DNA of 64,000 nt from Treponema sp. GTDB taxonomy: Bacteria; Spirochaetota; Spirochaetia; Treponematales; Treponemataceae. The notes beneath the pieces are model-generated. The model was given only the letters and a program-made list of their open reading frames with translations, did not search any database and had not been told where the DNA came from. Shown piece after piece: positions 1 to 8,916 of this stretch. Numbering within the stretch: the stretch's first letter is position 1; each line of letters starts with the position of its first letter. The DNA lies in assembly GCA_016290995.1 (NCBI GenBank), contig JAEEVR010000004.1, positions 79,211-143,210 of the forward strand, written 5' to 3'. The position numbers and the translations under genes were made by a program.

Positions 1-588
1 ACCGATGTCGCGCGTGTTTTGAACCCTGGCGGATATTGAAGAGTTAAAGTCAAAAACCGGCATTATTTGCGCCGTTGTGTAGCCAACAGCGATTACTTTT
101 CCGACGATGCCGATGTTGCCGCCCTGAATCGCGATGACGGGCATATTTTTTTTGATGCCGTTCCTTGAGCCCTTGTTGATCACGATTGTTGTGTACAAGT
201 TGTCGGCTCCGCGCGAAATAATGTTGGCGGCAAAATTCTTTACAGCCAAGCTTTGAGAAAAATCAAGCTGCTCTTTAAGTCTTGCGTTTTCTTTTCGGAT
301 TTCGGAGTTGGATCGTTGCATGTATTCGTAGTCTTTCATTTTTTCAGAAAGGACTTCGTATTGTTTTCGCAACTCCGCCAATTCTTTTACAGCGTTCACT
401 GAATTTGTGATCGAACTTGTAACCGTGTTGATTCCATTTTGAACAGTGGAAAAAATATTAAAGCCGATTTGCCTAAAATTAAGGATAAAGCCGCCGGAGG
501 AAAACGACATCATCACCGTTGAAACAATCAGCAAAAACGCGAGAAGAAATTCTGAAAAATGCAAAACAAAAAAAGGCTTTTTTTGCAT
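1..588 (-). CDS. mreC: Rod shape-determining protein MreC (5' part; gene continues past the window edge)
   Basis: The first 196 codons are read from an ATG at 588; the rest lies beyond base 1. MreC is a membrane-anchored periplasmic scaffold that links MreB to the peptidoglycan elongation machinery. What is visible fits: a short cytoplasmic N-terminus (MQKKPFFVLHF), one transmembrane helix at about residues 12-32, a coiled coil at about 60-105 (ELAELRKQYEVLSEK, then RKENARLKEQLDF), and the start of the beta domain with the typical INKGSRNGIKKNMPVI and GIVGKV segments. The start lies 5 bases after the mreB stop, with no strong ribosome-binding site, so translation is probably coupled to mreB. 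Position and features make the call secure. Confidence 0.93.
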   Translation of the reverse strand, partial: MQKKPFFVLHFSEFLLAFLLIVSTVMMSFSSGGFILNFRQIGFNIFSTVQNGINTVTSSITNSVNAVKELAELRKQYEVLSEKMKDYEYMQRSNSEIRKENARLKEQLDFSQSLAVKNFAANIISRGADNLYTTIVINKGSRNGIKKNMPVIAIQGGNIGIVGKVIAVGYTTAQIMPVFDFNSSISARVQNTRDIG

Positions 589-593
589 TTTGC

Positions 594-1628
594 TTATACG
601 TTCAAGTTGTCGTAAATGGATCTGTCTGTTGACATATCCTTAAAGAGTTCAAAGGCCTCGCCCGCTCCAAGCGCAACGCATTCAAGAGGCTTTTCGACCA
701 AGATTACAGGAACGTTCGTTTCTTTTGAAATAAGCTTTGGCAAGCCCTTGAGCATTGAGCCGCCGCCTGTCATTACGATGCCGCGCTCGATGATGTCGGC
801 CGCCAATTCCGGCGGAGTGTGTCCAAGCGTTGTCTTGATTTCTTCAACGATGCGGTTGACCGGCTCCTTAAGGGCTTCGCGAACTTCGACGCTGTCGATT
901 TCCAAGCGGCGCGGCAAACCGTTTGTCGCGTCGGCTCCCTTGATTTCCATCTTTTCGATGTTGCGGTCGCTGGAAGCGTTTCCGATTTCGATCTTAAGGC
1001 GTTCGGCTGTTTGCTGGCCGATTGTAAGGCCAAACTTTTGCTGAATGTGCTTTACAATCGCTTCGTCAAACTTGTTTCCGCCGACGCGGATAGAAGAAGT
1101 GATTACCATTCCGCCCAAAGAGATTACTGAGATTTCCGCCGTTCCGCCGCCGATGTCGCAAATCATATGGCCGGCCGGCTCGTGGATTGGAATCTTGGCG
1201 CCGATAGCGGCCGCGAGGCTTTCTGGAATTACCTCGACTTCGCGGGCGCCCGCTTTAAGGGCCGCTTCGATTACGGCGCGCTTTTCAACTTCGGTGATGC
1301 AAGACGGAATGCCGATCTTCATTCTTGTAGAAGTGAAGAATCTATGTTTGGGAATTATTTTTGAGATGAAGTACTTGATCATCTTTTCGCATGAGTCGAT
1401 GTCGGCGATAACTCCGTCGGCAAGCGGCCTGGTCGCGATGATGTTGTTTGGAGTCTTCCAAAGCATGCGCTTGGCTTCGGCTCCAACCGCTACAACCTGG
1501 TTGGTTCCCTTTTCAACCGCAACAACGGAAGGCTCGTCGATGACAATGCCTTTTCCGCGCACGTAAATGAGCGTGTTGCAAGTTCCTAAGTCAATTCCTA
1601 TGTCGGTTACAAAACTGTTAAAAAACAT
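594..1628 (-). CDS. mreB: Rod shape-determining protein MreB (bacterial actin)
   Basis: 344 residues, the normal MreB length. It forms filaments on the inner face of the membrane and directs lateral wall synthesis. Visible actin-fold signatures are the phosphate-1 loop near the N-terminus (DIGIDLGTCNTLIYV), the connecting segment EPSVVAVE, the phosphate-2 loop (DIGGGTAEISVISLGG, about residues 158-173) and the adenosine loop (VMTGGGSMLKGLP). ATG at 1628 is preceded by a clear GGGGGA ribosome-binding site. The gene sits 19 bases downstream of the TPR gene and 5 bases before mreC, so it is part of the same minus-strand operon. Confidence 0.98.
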   Translation of the reverse strand: MFFNSFVTDIGIDLGTCNTLIYVRGKGIVIDEPSVVAVEKGTNQVVAVGAEAKRMLWKTPNNIIATRPLADGVIADIDSCEKMIKYFISKIIPKHRFFTSTRMKIGIPSCITEVEKRAVIEAALKAGAREVEVIPESLAAAIGAKIPIHEPAGHMICDIGGGTAEISVISLGGMVITSSIRVGGNKFDEAIVKHIQQKFGLTIGQQTAERLKIEIGNASSDRNIEKMEIKGADATNGLPRRLEIDSVEVREALKEPVNRIVEEIKTTLGHTPPELAADIIERGIVMTGGGSMLKGLPKLISKETNVPVILVEKPLECVALGAGEAFELFKDMSTDRSIYDNLNV

Positions 1629-1647
1629 ATTTCCCCCAAAGTCTATT

Positions 1648-2607
1648 TTACTTATATTGTTGAATTTTTTCTAGCGCTTCAGCGTGATTTACTTGAATTC
1701 TTAGCGTTTTTCTCCATTCGGCCCTGGCTTTGACTAAGTCGCCTTGCGCCTCGTATATCAAGCCAATGCAATAGTGGGCGTCGGCGTAATTTTGGTTTTT
1801 TTGCAAAATGGCGTCAAATTCCTTTTGGGCGCTTTCATAGTCTTGTTCGTTAATCAAAATCTTTCCAAGCAAGGCTCGGCTTTTTATTGTCAATGAGTCG
1901 TCTGTTGACCTTTGGATGATTTGGAACAAGTATTGCTTTGCCGCGGAATTTTGCCCCGCTTTTTGGTACTGTTCCGCAATGGACAAAAGCAAGGCGTCAC
2001 TTTCTCTATGCAATAGAGCCTCGCTAAAGGCGGCGATGCTTTCCATTGTCATTCCCAACTGAGCGTAGCTGAGACCCAAATATTCCGGAATGTCGTCCGC
2101 CTTGTAGCCCAAAAGCCTGGCTTCGTTTAAGTGGTAGGCGGCCAAATCCGCGTAGTAATGGTATGACGAGATTGAGTCTTTGTAAAAGTAAGCTTTGCCC
2201 AACATATATTGGATTTGGCCCAAAGTTTTTTTCTTTGCGTCCATCAACGCCAAGCGCAAGCAATGAATTGATTCGTCGATGTATTCCTGCGCCTGCTGGG
2301 ATTCTGTTGCGGAAACAGCAAGATAAAAGGCCGCGTAGCCTCTGTAAACTAAAACCGTGTTGTTAAAGGGCTTTTTTTCCAATAAGACCGAACCGGTGTC
2401 GTAAACCGCCTGGTAGTCGTATTCCTTCCATTTGTCGGAAAGCATTGTGATTGAAGGCTTTGTATGAATATTTTTGCTAATCGCTTTTTGAATAAACCGG
2501 CCCGCAAACACGACAAGCGTTATGGCAAGGGCAATGCCTAAAATAATGGGGACAAGGCGGTTTTTGCTTTTAATGATTGTTCTATAATTTTTAAAAGAAA
2601 GATTCAC
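1648..2607 (-). CDS. Membrane-anchored TPR protein upstream of mreB
   Basis: 319 residues if translation begins at the GTG at 2607, which has AAGGGG about nine bases upstream. A longer reading from 2661 would begin inside the RNase P RNA gene and is rejected. The N-terminus is basic (FKNYRTIIKSKNR), followed by one membrane helix at about residues 19-38 (VPIILGIALAITLVVFAG). The rest is helical with several tetratricopeptide repeats, clearest near the C-terminus (NYADAHYCIGLIYEAQGDLVKARAEW, in parts). A periplasmic or cytoplasmic protein-interaction scaffold linked to the Mre system is inferred only from position. The exact partner is unknown. Confidence 0.85.
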   Translation of the reverse strand: MNLSFKNYRTIIKSKNRLVPIILGIALAITLVVFAGRFIQKAISKNIHTKPSITMLSDKWKEYDYQAVYDTGSVLLEKKPFNNTVLVYRGYAAFYLAVSATESQQAQEYIDESIHCLRLALMDAKKKTLGQIQYMLGKAYFYKDSISSYHYYADLAAYHLNEARLLGYKADDIPEYLGLSYAQLGMTMESIAAFSEALLHRESDALLLSIAEQYQKAGQNSAAKQYLFQIIQRSTDDSLTIKSRALLGKILINEQDYESAQKEFDAILQKNQNYADAHYCIGLIYEAQGDLVKARAEWRKTLRIQVNHAEALEKIQQYK

Positions 2608-2630
2608 CCGCTTGTTCCCCTTAAAAAAAA

Positions 2631-3038
2631 GCAGAAGAAATCGTAAGCCGGGTTCTGGCAACTATGAATGAATCATAGCCATAACCATCTATCCGAGTTT
2701 TTGGTCGCCCAAAAACTTTAGCGGTCTACCCGCGGCTTATGTCCCGGAATGACAGCCGCTTCTTGACCTTGCTCCAAATGAGGCTTGCAATGCGGCGTTT
2801 GTCGCCAAACGCCCGGTGGTCTCTTACACCGCCTTTTCACCCTTACAAGTTCCGCTTGCGCAAAAACTTGCGGTTTGTTTTCTGCTGCGCTATCTGTAGA
2901 ACAAGGGGTTATGCAAAAAATTGCAACTACCCTTCTTCTCCCGGTAATTACCCGGCATTTTTTCCGGCGGAGCCCGGACTTTGCCTCACCGTTAAAAAAT
3001 ATCATGATTAATTAACGGCGCGGTTATATTTCTTCTGC
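2631..3038 (-). ncRNA. rnpB: RNase P RNA (M1 RNA)
   Basis: RNA component of RNase P, which removes 5' leaders from pre-tRNAs. On the minus strand the 5' region carries GGTGAGGCAAAGTCCGGGCT, close to the conserved GAGGAAAGTCCGGGCT element, and the 3' end carries the hallmark AGAACCCGGCTTAC. The outermost helix P1 can be drawn exactly: GCAGAAGAAAT (3038-3028) pairs with ATTTCTTCTGC (2641-2631), and eight T residues follow (2630-2623), serving as terminator. Length is about 408 nt. The gene begins ten bases after the stop of the zinc-ribbon gene and ends just before the TPR gene's ribosome-binding site, so it may be cut from a longer transcript. Confidence 0.93.
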
Positions 3039-3047
3039 AATTAAGCC

Positions 3048-3965
3048 TTATTCTTCAGACTCTTCATCGTCAGAGTCTTCGATTTCTTCCTCGTCCTCAT
3101 CGTCGAGCAAGTCATCGTCTTTAACATCGTCTTCGTTATCGTTGATGTCGTCGTCTTCATCTTCGTCGTAAGCGTCGCTTTCGTCATCCAAGTCAGCAAG
3201 GCTTCCGGCAGTGTCCATTGTGAAGTAATCTTCCTCTTCGCCCTCTTTGGTCTCTTGCCAGCGCAAGATTCTGCTGCAGTAGGGGCAGAACAAGATTTCA
3301 TTTTCTTCACGAACTTCAAGCGCGAACTGGGCGGGCAAAATCATATGGCAGCCGCCGCAAACGCCGTTCTTTACATAAACGATTCCTTCGTTGTTGCGCT
3401 GGATGATGCGCTGGAACTTGTATGTAATTTCCGGATCGATGTTGGCCGAAATGTTGGCTTCTTTCTTTTCCAACGAAGCAAGCTCTTTTTTGAGGCTGCC
3501 GGCTTCTTTGTCCAAAGACGCGCGGGCTTCGTTCAAGTCTTTTTCCTGAGACTTAATCCAGCTTTCGTCGGCTTTGATCAACTCGTCAAGTTCGGCCAAA
3601 TTCTTTTCTTCTTTGTCCAATTCCTTGCGAAGTCCGCTTTCCTTGTCGCTGGCTTCTGAGATTTGCTTTTCAAGCGCTTCGTATTCGCGGTGGGTGGAAA
3701 TGTTGTCCATTCCCTTTTCGCCTTCTTCGCGCAATTTGACGGCTTCTTCCAATTCGTCTTTTAAGCCGTCGACCTTTTTCTTCAACTCTTCATACTTGGA
3801 ATTCTTTTCAATGTATTCCTTTTTGAGACGGGCAAGCAATTCTTCTTGCGTTTCCAACTGTTTGGGCACGTCTTCAATCTTGGCCTGAATCTGGTACTTT
3901 GCAGACAAAACGACCTGAAGCTTTTCCAAATTGTCAAAAACTTTTGTATCAAGTGTCTTTTCCAT
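3048..3965 (-). CDS. Coiled-coil zinc-ribbon protein (DUF164/CdsZ-like)
   Basis: 305 residues. The N-terminal two thirds form a long heptad-rich coiled coil (about residues 10-180). It is followed by a C4 zinc ribbon, with CGGC in VKNGVCGGCHMILP and CPYC in ILFCPYCSRILRW. The family is a putative nucleic-acid-binding or chaperone-like zinc-ribbon group common in spirochaetes and chlamydiae; its biochemical role is not settled. An unusual highly acidic tail of about 55 residues (Asp/Glu runs from about residue 250) follows the ribbon. ATG at 3965 has AAGGGGA upstream. Its own promoter lies at 3994-4022, and rnpB begins right after its stop. Confidence 0.88.
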   Translation of the reverse strand: MEKTLDTKVFDNLEKLQVVLSAKYQIQAKIEDVPKQLETQEELLARLKKEYIEKNSKYEELKKKVDGLKDELEEAVKLREEGEKGMDNISTHREYEALEKQISEASDKESGLRKELDKEEKNLAELDELIKADESWIKSQEKDLNEARASLDKEAGSLKKELASLEKKEANISANIDPEITYKFQRIIQRNNEGIVYVKNGVCGGCHMILPAQFALEVREENEILFCPYCSRILRWQETKEGEEEDYFTMDTAGSLADLDDESDAYDEDEDDDINDNEDDVKDDDLLDDEDEEEIEDSDDEESEE

Positions 3966-3993
3966 TTGACATTCCCCTTACCTTAATTAAAAA

Positions 3994-4022
3994 AATATAC
4001 AATATAATGAAAGAAATTGCAA
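3994..4022 (-). promoter_or_regulatory. Sigma-70-type promoter for the zinc-ribbon/rnpB/TPR/mre run
   Basis: On the minus strand TTGCAA (4022-4017), a 17-base spacer and TATATT (3999-3994) precede the zinc-ribbon gene. The -35 box overlaps the 5' arm of the stem-loop that follows rpoD. Confidence 0.6.
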
Positions 4023-4045
4023 GGGCTTGAAAATCCTTGCAATTT
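4014..4045 (-). terminator. Stem-loop after rpoD
   Basis: AAATTGCAAGG and CCTTGCAATTT form an 11-bp stem with a 10-base loop, 8 bases after the rpoD stop. On the minus strand it is followed by a weak T-rich run (CTTTCATTAT). It could be a weak or partial terminator between rpoD and the next promoter. Confidence 0.45.
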
Positions 4046-4052
4046 ACGCAAA

Positions 4053-5870
4053 TCATATTTCGATGTAGTCCCTTAAGCCGGTCGCCCTTCTTGGGTGGCG
4101 CAAGCGGCGCAAAGCCTTGGCCTCGATTTGTCTGATTCTTTCGCGCGTTACGTTAAAGTACAGGCCAACTTCTTCCAAGGTCAAGCAGTAGCCGCCTTCA
4201 AGGCCAAAGCGCATTTTAAGAACTTCTTGCTCTCTGGGCGGAAGCGAAGAAAGGACCCCGCTAAGTTGCTCCTTAAGGAGCGTGTAAGCTGTCTGGTTTG
4301 CGGGATTCTCAACTTCCTTGTCTTCGATGAAGTCTCCGAGCAATGAATCCTCTTCTTCTCCAATCGGCGTTTCCAAAGAAATTGGCTCGCGGGCAACGTT
4401 CTTTACTGTCTTTACGCGAGCGACTGCCCAACCCAACTGCTGGGCGATTTCGTCGTCGGTGGGTTCGCGGCCAAACTTTTGCATAAGGTTTCGGCTTTCG
4501 CGGACAACCTTGTTGATTTGCTCGATCATGTGGACAGGAACGCGGATCGTTCTGGCCTGGTCGCTGATGCTGCGGGTGATAGCCTGGCGAATCCACCAAG
4601 TTGCGTATGTGGAGAACTTGTAGCCCTTGCGGTACTCAAATTTTTCTACAGCCTTGATCAAGCCGATGTTTCCTTCCTGAACCAAGTCAAAGAACTGCAA
4701 GCCGCGGTTTGTGTATTTTTTTGCGATGGCTACAACCAAGCGCAAGTTTGCGTTGATCAAATGGTTCTTGGCGTTTTCCATCATCTTGCGGCCGCGCTCG
4801 ATTTCCTTTTCCATCTTGAGAATGTCTTCGATGCTGTTTTCAAATTCAAACTCAAGGCGAACCAAGCGGCGCTCGATCTTTTGAATCTTGGAATAAACTT
4901 CGCGAATGTCGTCGGCGTTCATTCCCAATTCTTTTTCAAGCTTGGCGCACTCGTTGCGAATGGCAAGCCTTCTTCCCAAGCGGCGCAAATCAGCGGGATC
5001 CTTTACGCGCAATTCCTTCATGCGCTTTTCCTGCTGGTGCTGGTATTCCTCGATTTTTTGCTTTGCGTCGATGAATTCCGTTGAGAATTTTTCAAGCTCT
5101 TCTGTTTGAATCTCGGCCTTTTGGAGTGACGGCAAGATTTTTTTCTGAAGCTTTAGGATGTCCTTGTTCTCAAGAATTTTTACGTTTGAGTCTACTTCAA
5201 ACAATTGGCGCTTGAGAGTCATGTATTGCTTGATTTCGGGCAAAACAGGCTTAAGGTATTCCGAGTAGGCGCTCTTAAGACGGCGCTTTTCGGCCATCTC
5301 TTCGTTGATTTCCTTGCGAGGCCTGCCCTGCTCGTGCATGTCGATTCTTTGGAAAGCCTTTTGGGCTACGGCAAAGAATTCCGGAATCAATTTTCCCGAA
5401 CCCTTGATAACGTCTTTAATGATGTTTTCGCCGCTTTCCATTTGTTTTGAAAGAGTGACCTCTTCGTCGGCGGTCAAAAGGTTTTCTTTGCCGATGTCGC
5501 GCAAGTAAAGGCGAATCGGATCGTCTGTGTTGGCGCCGTCTTTGTCAGAGCTTACCAAGCGCTTTTTAGAAGTCATCGCGGCTTCTTTTTCCGCCTGTTC
5601 GGCAATTTTGGCCTCTTGGTCTTCGGCAATGTCAGCGTCTTCGTCGTCTACGACAAGGTTGTCCTCGTCTTCGTCGTCGGGCAAATCAGGCGGAAGCTCT
5701 TCTTGAATGAGAATTCCGCGCTTTTCAAGTTCCGCCATCAAGGCTTCGCTTTTTTCTTGGTCATTGACTACATCTTGTCCGAGAATGTCGGAAATTTCGT
5801 CCCAGTTAAATTCTTTTTTGCCCTTTTCCGTAATCTTAGAAAGCAAAGAGTCAAGCTCTTCTTTATCCAT
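4053..5870 (-). CDS. rpoD: RNA polymerase primary sigma factor (sigma-70)
   Basis: 605 residues. This is the housekeeping sigma factor. Region 1.2 is seen as [20 protein letters not shown]. An acidic N-terminal stretch and a non-conserved insert follow. Region 2 is intact ([47 protein letters not shown]). Region 3 follows ([12 protein letters not shown]), and region 4 ends with [18 protein letters not shown] and the -35-binding helix [23 protein letters not shown] at 5870 has AAGGGA upstream, 9 bases after the dnaG stop. The dnaG-rpoD pair is a widespread conserved order (macromolecular synthesis operon). Confidence 0.98.
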   Translation of the reverse strand: MDKEELDSLLSKITEKGKKEFNWDEISDILGQDVVNDQEKSEALMAELEKRGILIQEELPPDLPDDEDEDNLVVDDEDADIAEDQEAKIAEQAEKEAAMTSKKRLVSSDKDGANTDDPIRLYLRDIGKENLLTADEEVTLSKQMESGENIIKDVIKGSGKLIPEFFAVAQKAFQRIDMHEQGRPRKEINEEMAEKRRLKSAYSEYLKPVLPEIKQYMTLKRQLFEVDSNVKILENKDILKLQKKILPSLQKAEIQTEELEKFSTEFIDAKQKIEEYQHQQEKRMKELRVKDPADLRRLGRRLAIRNECAKLEKELGMNADDIREVYSKIQKIERRLVRLEFEFENSIEDILKMEKEIERGRKMMENAKNHLINANLRLVVAIAKKYTNRGLQFFDLVQEGNIGLIKAVEKFEYRKGYKFSTYATWWIRQAITRSISDQARTIRVPVHMIEQINKVVRESRNLMQKFGREPTDDEIAQQLGWAVARVKTVKNVAREPISLETPIGEEEDSLLGDFIEDKEVENPANQTAYTLLKEQLSGVLSSLPPREQEVLKMRFGLEGGYCLTLEEVGLYFNVTRERIRQIEAKALRRLRHPRRATGLRDYIEI

Positions 5871-5879
5871 TTTTTTCCC

Positions 5880-7694
5880 TTACTTTTTTTGCATTTGGAT
5901 TTGTTTGTCCAACTGCGAAATTTCGGAGACTAGCGTTTTGAGGTAAATTTCATCATCAGGAGTTGTTGGGGTAAAATCCCTAAGGCGTTCGTTCAATTTC
6001 TTGCGTTGACGCTCCAATGCATTCCTTTTGATTAGTTTTATGCTGTCCAAAACTATACGGTTAAGCATTTCCTTGAATTCCGCTTCGCTTTGGTCTTCTT
6101 TTTTGGAAAACTCTCCGCTTGCGGTAACCGCGGTGACCATTTGTTGAACGTTCACATCGCACAGTTCCAACACAGACATATATGAAAAATTACCCTGCTT
6201 GTAACGCTCCTCCAATTTTATAAATAATTCTTTAGCCAAGGGGTCTTCAAAGTCATCGCTGCTAAGTTCGAGCCGCATTTTTTGATACTCATCGGGATTG
6301 GAAAGAACGGCTAGAACGGCCCTAAGCTCTGCGTTCAATTTGATAGGCTGAGCTTTATCGCCGTCAGACTGTTTTGACCTTAAATCCAGACGCGAGCGCG
6401 CTTGGCTGCGATTGTTGAAGTCTCTTCTAACGGCCTCCGGCGAAAGATTAAAGGCCCCGGCCAACTGGTCAAGGCTTGATTCTTTCTGAATGTCTGATTG
6501 CAGGGAATCCACGTACGGAAAGAAAGCCAAGGCGGCTTTTGTTTTGTCTTCTGGAGACTCCGACGGATATTGCGCCTTTATTTTAGACAACAGATAATCA
6601 ACATCTAATATAGCATTTTGGACCTGTTTCGTCAAGGTTTCGGCCCCAAATTTTATCATAATTTCGGCCGGGTCTTTGCCGCCTTCAAGGCGAATTATCT
6701 TTGTCGTAAGGTTGAACTGGCGGCACATAAGGATGGCCCTTTTTGTGGCGTTTTGCCCCGCTCCGTCCGAGTCAAAGGACAGGAGAATAATGTCGCAAAA
6801 GCCTTGCAGGATTTTTAGCTGCTGTTCGGTAAGGCTGGTTCCCAAGGGGGCCACGGCGATGTCTATGCCGCATTGATGGTAGGCGATTACGTCCATATAG
6901 CCTTCGCACAAAATGGCGGCCTTTTTTTGATGGATTGAGTTTTTGGCAAAGTTAAAGGCGTAAAGGGTTTCGCGTTTATGGTAATGCGGAAGCTCCGGCG
7001 AGTTTAGGTATTTTGGCTCGCCGTCGCCCAAAATGCGGCCGCCAAAAGCCACTGCCTGGCCCTTTCTGTCAAAAATCGGAAAAATCAAGCGGCCCGAAAA
7101 AAGACACAAGTCCGGGTATTTTTTGCTAAAAAGGCCGGTTTTTTCCAAGAAGGCGTCGGAATAGTTCTTGCCGTTCAAGAATTTTTTAAGCCAGTAGCGG
7201 TCGGCCGGAGCGTATCCCAGCTTGAATTTTGCCAAGGTTTCGTCGGTAAGGCCGCGGCCCTTTATGTATTCCAAGGCGCTTTTTCCAGAATCTGTCTGCA
7301 ATAAAAAGTAATGGAAAGTGCTTGCGATGCGGTCGTATACCTCTCGGATTTGGTCTAAGTCCTCGTCTTTTTTTTGCGGAACAAAGGCGCCGCCTTCGTA
7401 GGTGACTTCGATGTTGTATTTTTTTGCCAAATCGTGGATCGCGTCGGGATAGGAAAGCTTTTCCATCTCCATCGTAAACTTGATCACGTCTCCGCCGACG
7501 CCGCAGCCAAAACAATGGTAAAATTTTTTTATCGGGTCAACGGTAAACGAAGGCGTCTTTTCGTTGTGGAAGGGACAGCAGCCCCAATATTGCGCTCCCC
7601 TTTGGGTGAGATTTGTGTATCCGTTTATGACAGAGACAATGTCGGCGGTCTGGCGAACGCGCTCAATCGTGTCTTGCGAGATGCGGCCGGCCAT
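5880..7694 (-). CDS. dnaG: DNA primase DnaG
   Basis: 604 residues from ATG at 7694; a longer reading to 7862 would run into mltG and is not used. It synthesises RNA primers at the replication fork. The N-terminal CHC2 zinc finger is visible (CPFHNEKTPSF, then YHCFGCGVGGDVIKF). The TOPRIM core has the metal-binding Glu in ILCEGYMDVIA and the Asp pair in LSFDSDGAGQNA. The C-terminal helical region (about 440-604) is the usual place for the DnaB-interacting domain; dnaB is also in this window. The start overlaps the mltG stop by one base (TGATG), so the two are translationally coupled. Confidence 0.97.
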   Translation of the reverse strand: MAGRISQDTIERVRQTADIVSVINGYTNLTQRGAQYWGCCPFHNEKTPSFTVDPIKKFYHCFGCGVGGDVIKFTMEMEKLSYPDAIHDLAKKYNIEVTYEGGAFVPQKKDEDLDQIREVYDRIASTFHYFLLQTDSGKSALEYIKGRGLTDETLAKFKLGYAPADRYWLKKFLNGKNYSDAFLEKTGLFSKKYPDLCLFSGRLIFPIFDRKGQAVAFGGRILGDGEPKYLNSPELPHYHKRETLYAFNFAKNSIHQKKAAILCEGYMDVIAYHQCGIDIAVAPLGTSLTEQQLKILQGFCDIILLSFDSDGAGQNATKRAILMCRQFNLTTKIIRLEGGKDPAEIMIKFGAETLTKQVQNAILDVDYLLSKIKAQYPSESPEDKTKAALAFFPYVDSLQSDIQKESSLDQLAGAFNLSPEAVRRDFNNRSQARSRLDLRSKQSDGDKAQPIKLNAELRAVLAVLSNPDEYQKMRLELSSDDFEDPLAKELFIKLEERYKQGNFSYMSVLELCDVNVQQMVTAVTASGEFSKKEDQSEAEFKEMLNRIVLDSIKLIKRNALERQRKKLNERLRDFTPTTPDDEIYLKTLVSEISQLDKQIQMQKK

Positions 7695-8734
7695 CAGCGG
7701 GACGCCTTCTTTGTTTTGAATATCGCGCCCTGCTCCACATGTTCGGACAAGGTTTTTGTAAAGACGTGCCGGCCGGCGGCTTCGTCCATCAACTGAAAGT
7801 AATAGAAGTCGCTTTGCGCCGGTTCCGCGGCGGCTTTGAGCGCCACAAGGCCAGGATTGCATATTGGCGCCGGCGGAAGTCCAGCGTTTAGGTAAGTGTT
7901 GTAAGGGCTTTGAATTTTAAGGTCGTCGTAAGTTATGATGTCCGGATGCGGGCGGCCCAAAACTTCGGTGATTACGTACTCCACCGTCGCGCATGAGTAC
8001 AAGCCGATTCCCTTTTTGATGCGGTTTGAAAAAACGCTTGCGATCAAGGGGGCTTCGTCGGCGGAACGGTATTCGCGCTCGATTATTGAAGCGAGCGTTA
8101 CGGTTTGCAAAAGCTTTTCCTTGTCGCCCTTCATCGCCGCAAGCGACGGAACTCCCGAGATCTTTTGGTAAAAGTTGTCGGACATAATTTTTACGACTTT
8201 TTTTGCGTCGCTGTCCGGCGCCAAGGAATAAGTGTCGGGGAACAAAAAGCCTTCTTGGCCCTTTGCCGCCGCGCGGAAATCCTTGTCGAGGCAAACGCCG
8301 GCTTTTTCAAGCCTTTGCGCGATTTTTGAAATCGTCAAGCCTTCTGGAATCGAAACGCTTAAAAGCTCTTCATGGCCTGCCGAAAGCTCCTTGTAAATTT
8401 GTCCCGCGTCCATCGAGCTTTTTAAGTCGCAGACGCCCGCCTTTACGCAAAAGATTTCCGGGCTTTGGCCAAGAAGAAGCGCGGCGGCTTTTGGAAAACG
8501 GGCAAAAAGATAAAGGACGCTTTTGTTTTTGACGATTTTTTCTTGTTCCAACAAGGCCGCGATTTTTCTTGGAGAGTCGCCCTGCTCTATTTTTAGATGC
8601 AAGGATTTTGCGGCGGCTTCTGAGTCGCGCGCTCCGGCCATAGACTTTAAGCCTATAAAGGCTGCGGCCAAAAGGACAAAAATGAGAGCGGCAATTGATA
8701 TGGCGGCGATCTTGATTTTCTTTATGTTTTTCAT
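7694..8734 (-). CDS. mltG: Endolytic murein transglycosylase MltG (YceG-like)
   Basis: 346 residues, the normal length for the family. It cleaves nascent glycan strands in the periplasm and so limits glycan length. An N-terminal membrane anchor is seen at about residues 8-28. A LysM-like subdomain (LHLKIEQGDSPRKIAALLEQ) is followed by the catalytic YceG domain, including the catalytic Glu in LASIIEREY and the signature QSPYNTYLNAGLPPAPICNP. The gene overlaps the 61-residue gene upstream by 4 bp and dnaG downstream by 1 bp. Cell-wall and replication genes are therefore expressed together. Confidence 0.95.
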   Translation of the reverse strand: MKNIKKIKIAAISIAALIFVLLAAAFIGLKSMAGARDSEAAAKSLHLKIEQGDSPRKIAALLEQEKIVKNKSVLYLFARFPKAAALLLGQSPEIFCVKAGVCDLKSSMDAGQIYKELSAGHEELLSVSIPEGLTISKIAQRLEKAGVCLDKDFRAAAKGQEGFLFPDTYSLAPDSDAKKVVKIMSDNFYQKISGVPSLAAMKGDKEKLLQTVTLASIIEREYRSADEAPLIASVFSNRIKKGIGLYSCATVEYVITEVLGRPHPDIITYDDLKIQSPYNTYLNAGLPPAPICNPGLVALKAAAEPAQSDFYYFQLMDEAAGRHVFTKTLSEHVEQGAIFKTKKASR

Positions 8735-8916
8735 GTTCTGTAAATTTTCTCAACCTCGTCTATCGACATGCAGGAATAAACTTTGTTTTGAACTTCCTTT
8801 GAAAAATTATACAAACTTTTGGGGATTTTGTCTTGGTTTTCGCGAGCGATCGCGGCCAAGGCCTTGAGTTCCTCGCAAGTGAAATTATATGAAAGGCAAA
8901 AAGCTTCGTTGTTCAT
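8731..8916 (-). CDS. Small conserved-looking protein of unknown function
   Basis: 61 residues, predicted largely helical (CEELKALAAIARENQDKIP and FSKEVQNKVYSCMSIDEVEK). I do not recognise the family. The case for it being real is positional: its start overlaps the stop of the MBL hydrolase by an ATGA, and its stop overlaps the mltG start in the same way. It has no signal peptide or membrane segment, and two of its three cysteines (Cys7, Cys14, Cys49) fall in the first 15 residues. It might be a cytoplasmic adaptor, but nothing in the sequence proves a role. Confidence 0.65.
   Translation of the reverse strand: MNNEAFCLSYNFTCEELKALAAIARENQDKIPKSLYNFSKEVQNKVYSCMSIDEVEKIYRT

Noticed and set aside
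2608..2661. N-terminal extension of the TPR protein to 2661
   Set aside because: The added codons lie within the 3' end of rnpB, and a GTG with a good ribosome-binding site starts at 2607.
2718..3015. Short open frames on both strands within 2718-3015
   Set aside because: They fall inside the RNase P RNA gene, whose conserved elements and P1 helix are clear.
7695..7862. Longer reading of DnaG
   Set aside because: The extra 56 codons overlap mltG and the conserved DnaG N-terminus begins at the ATG at 7694.
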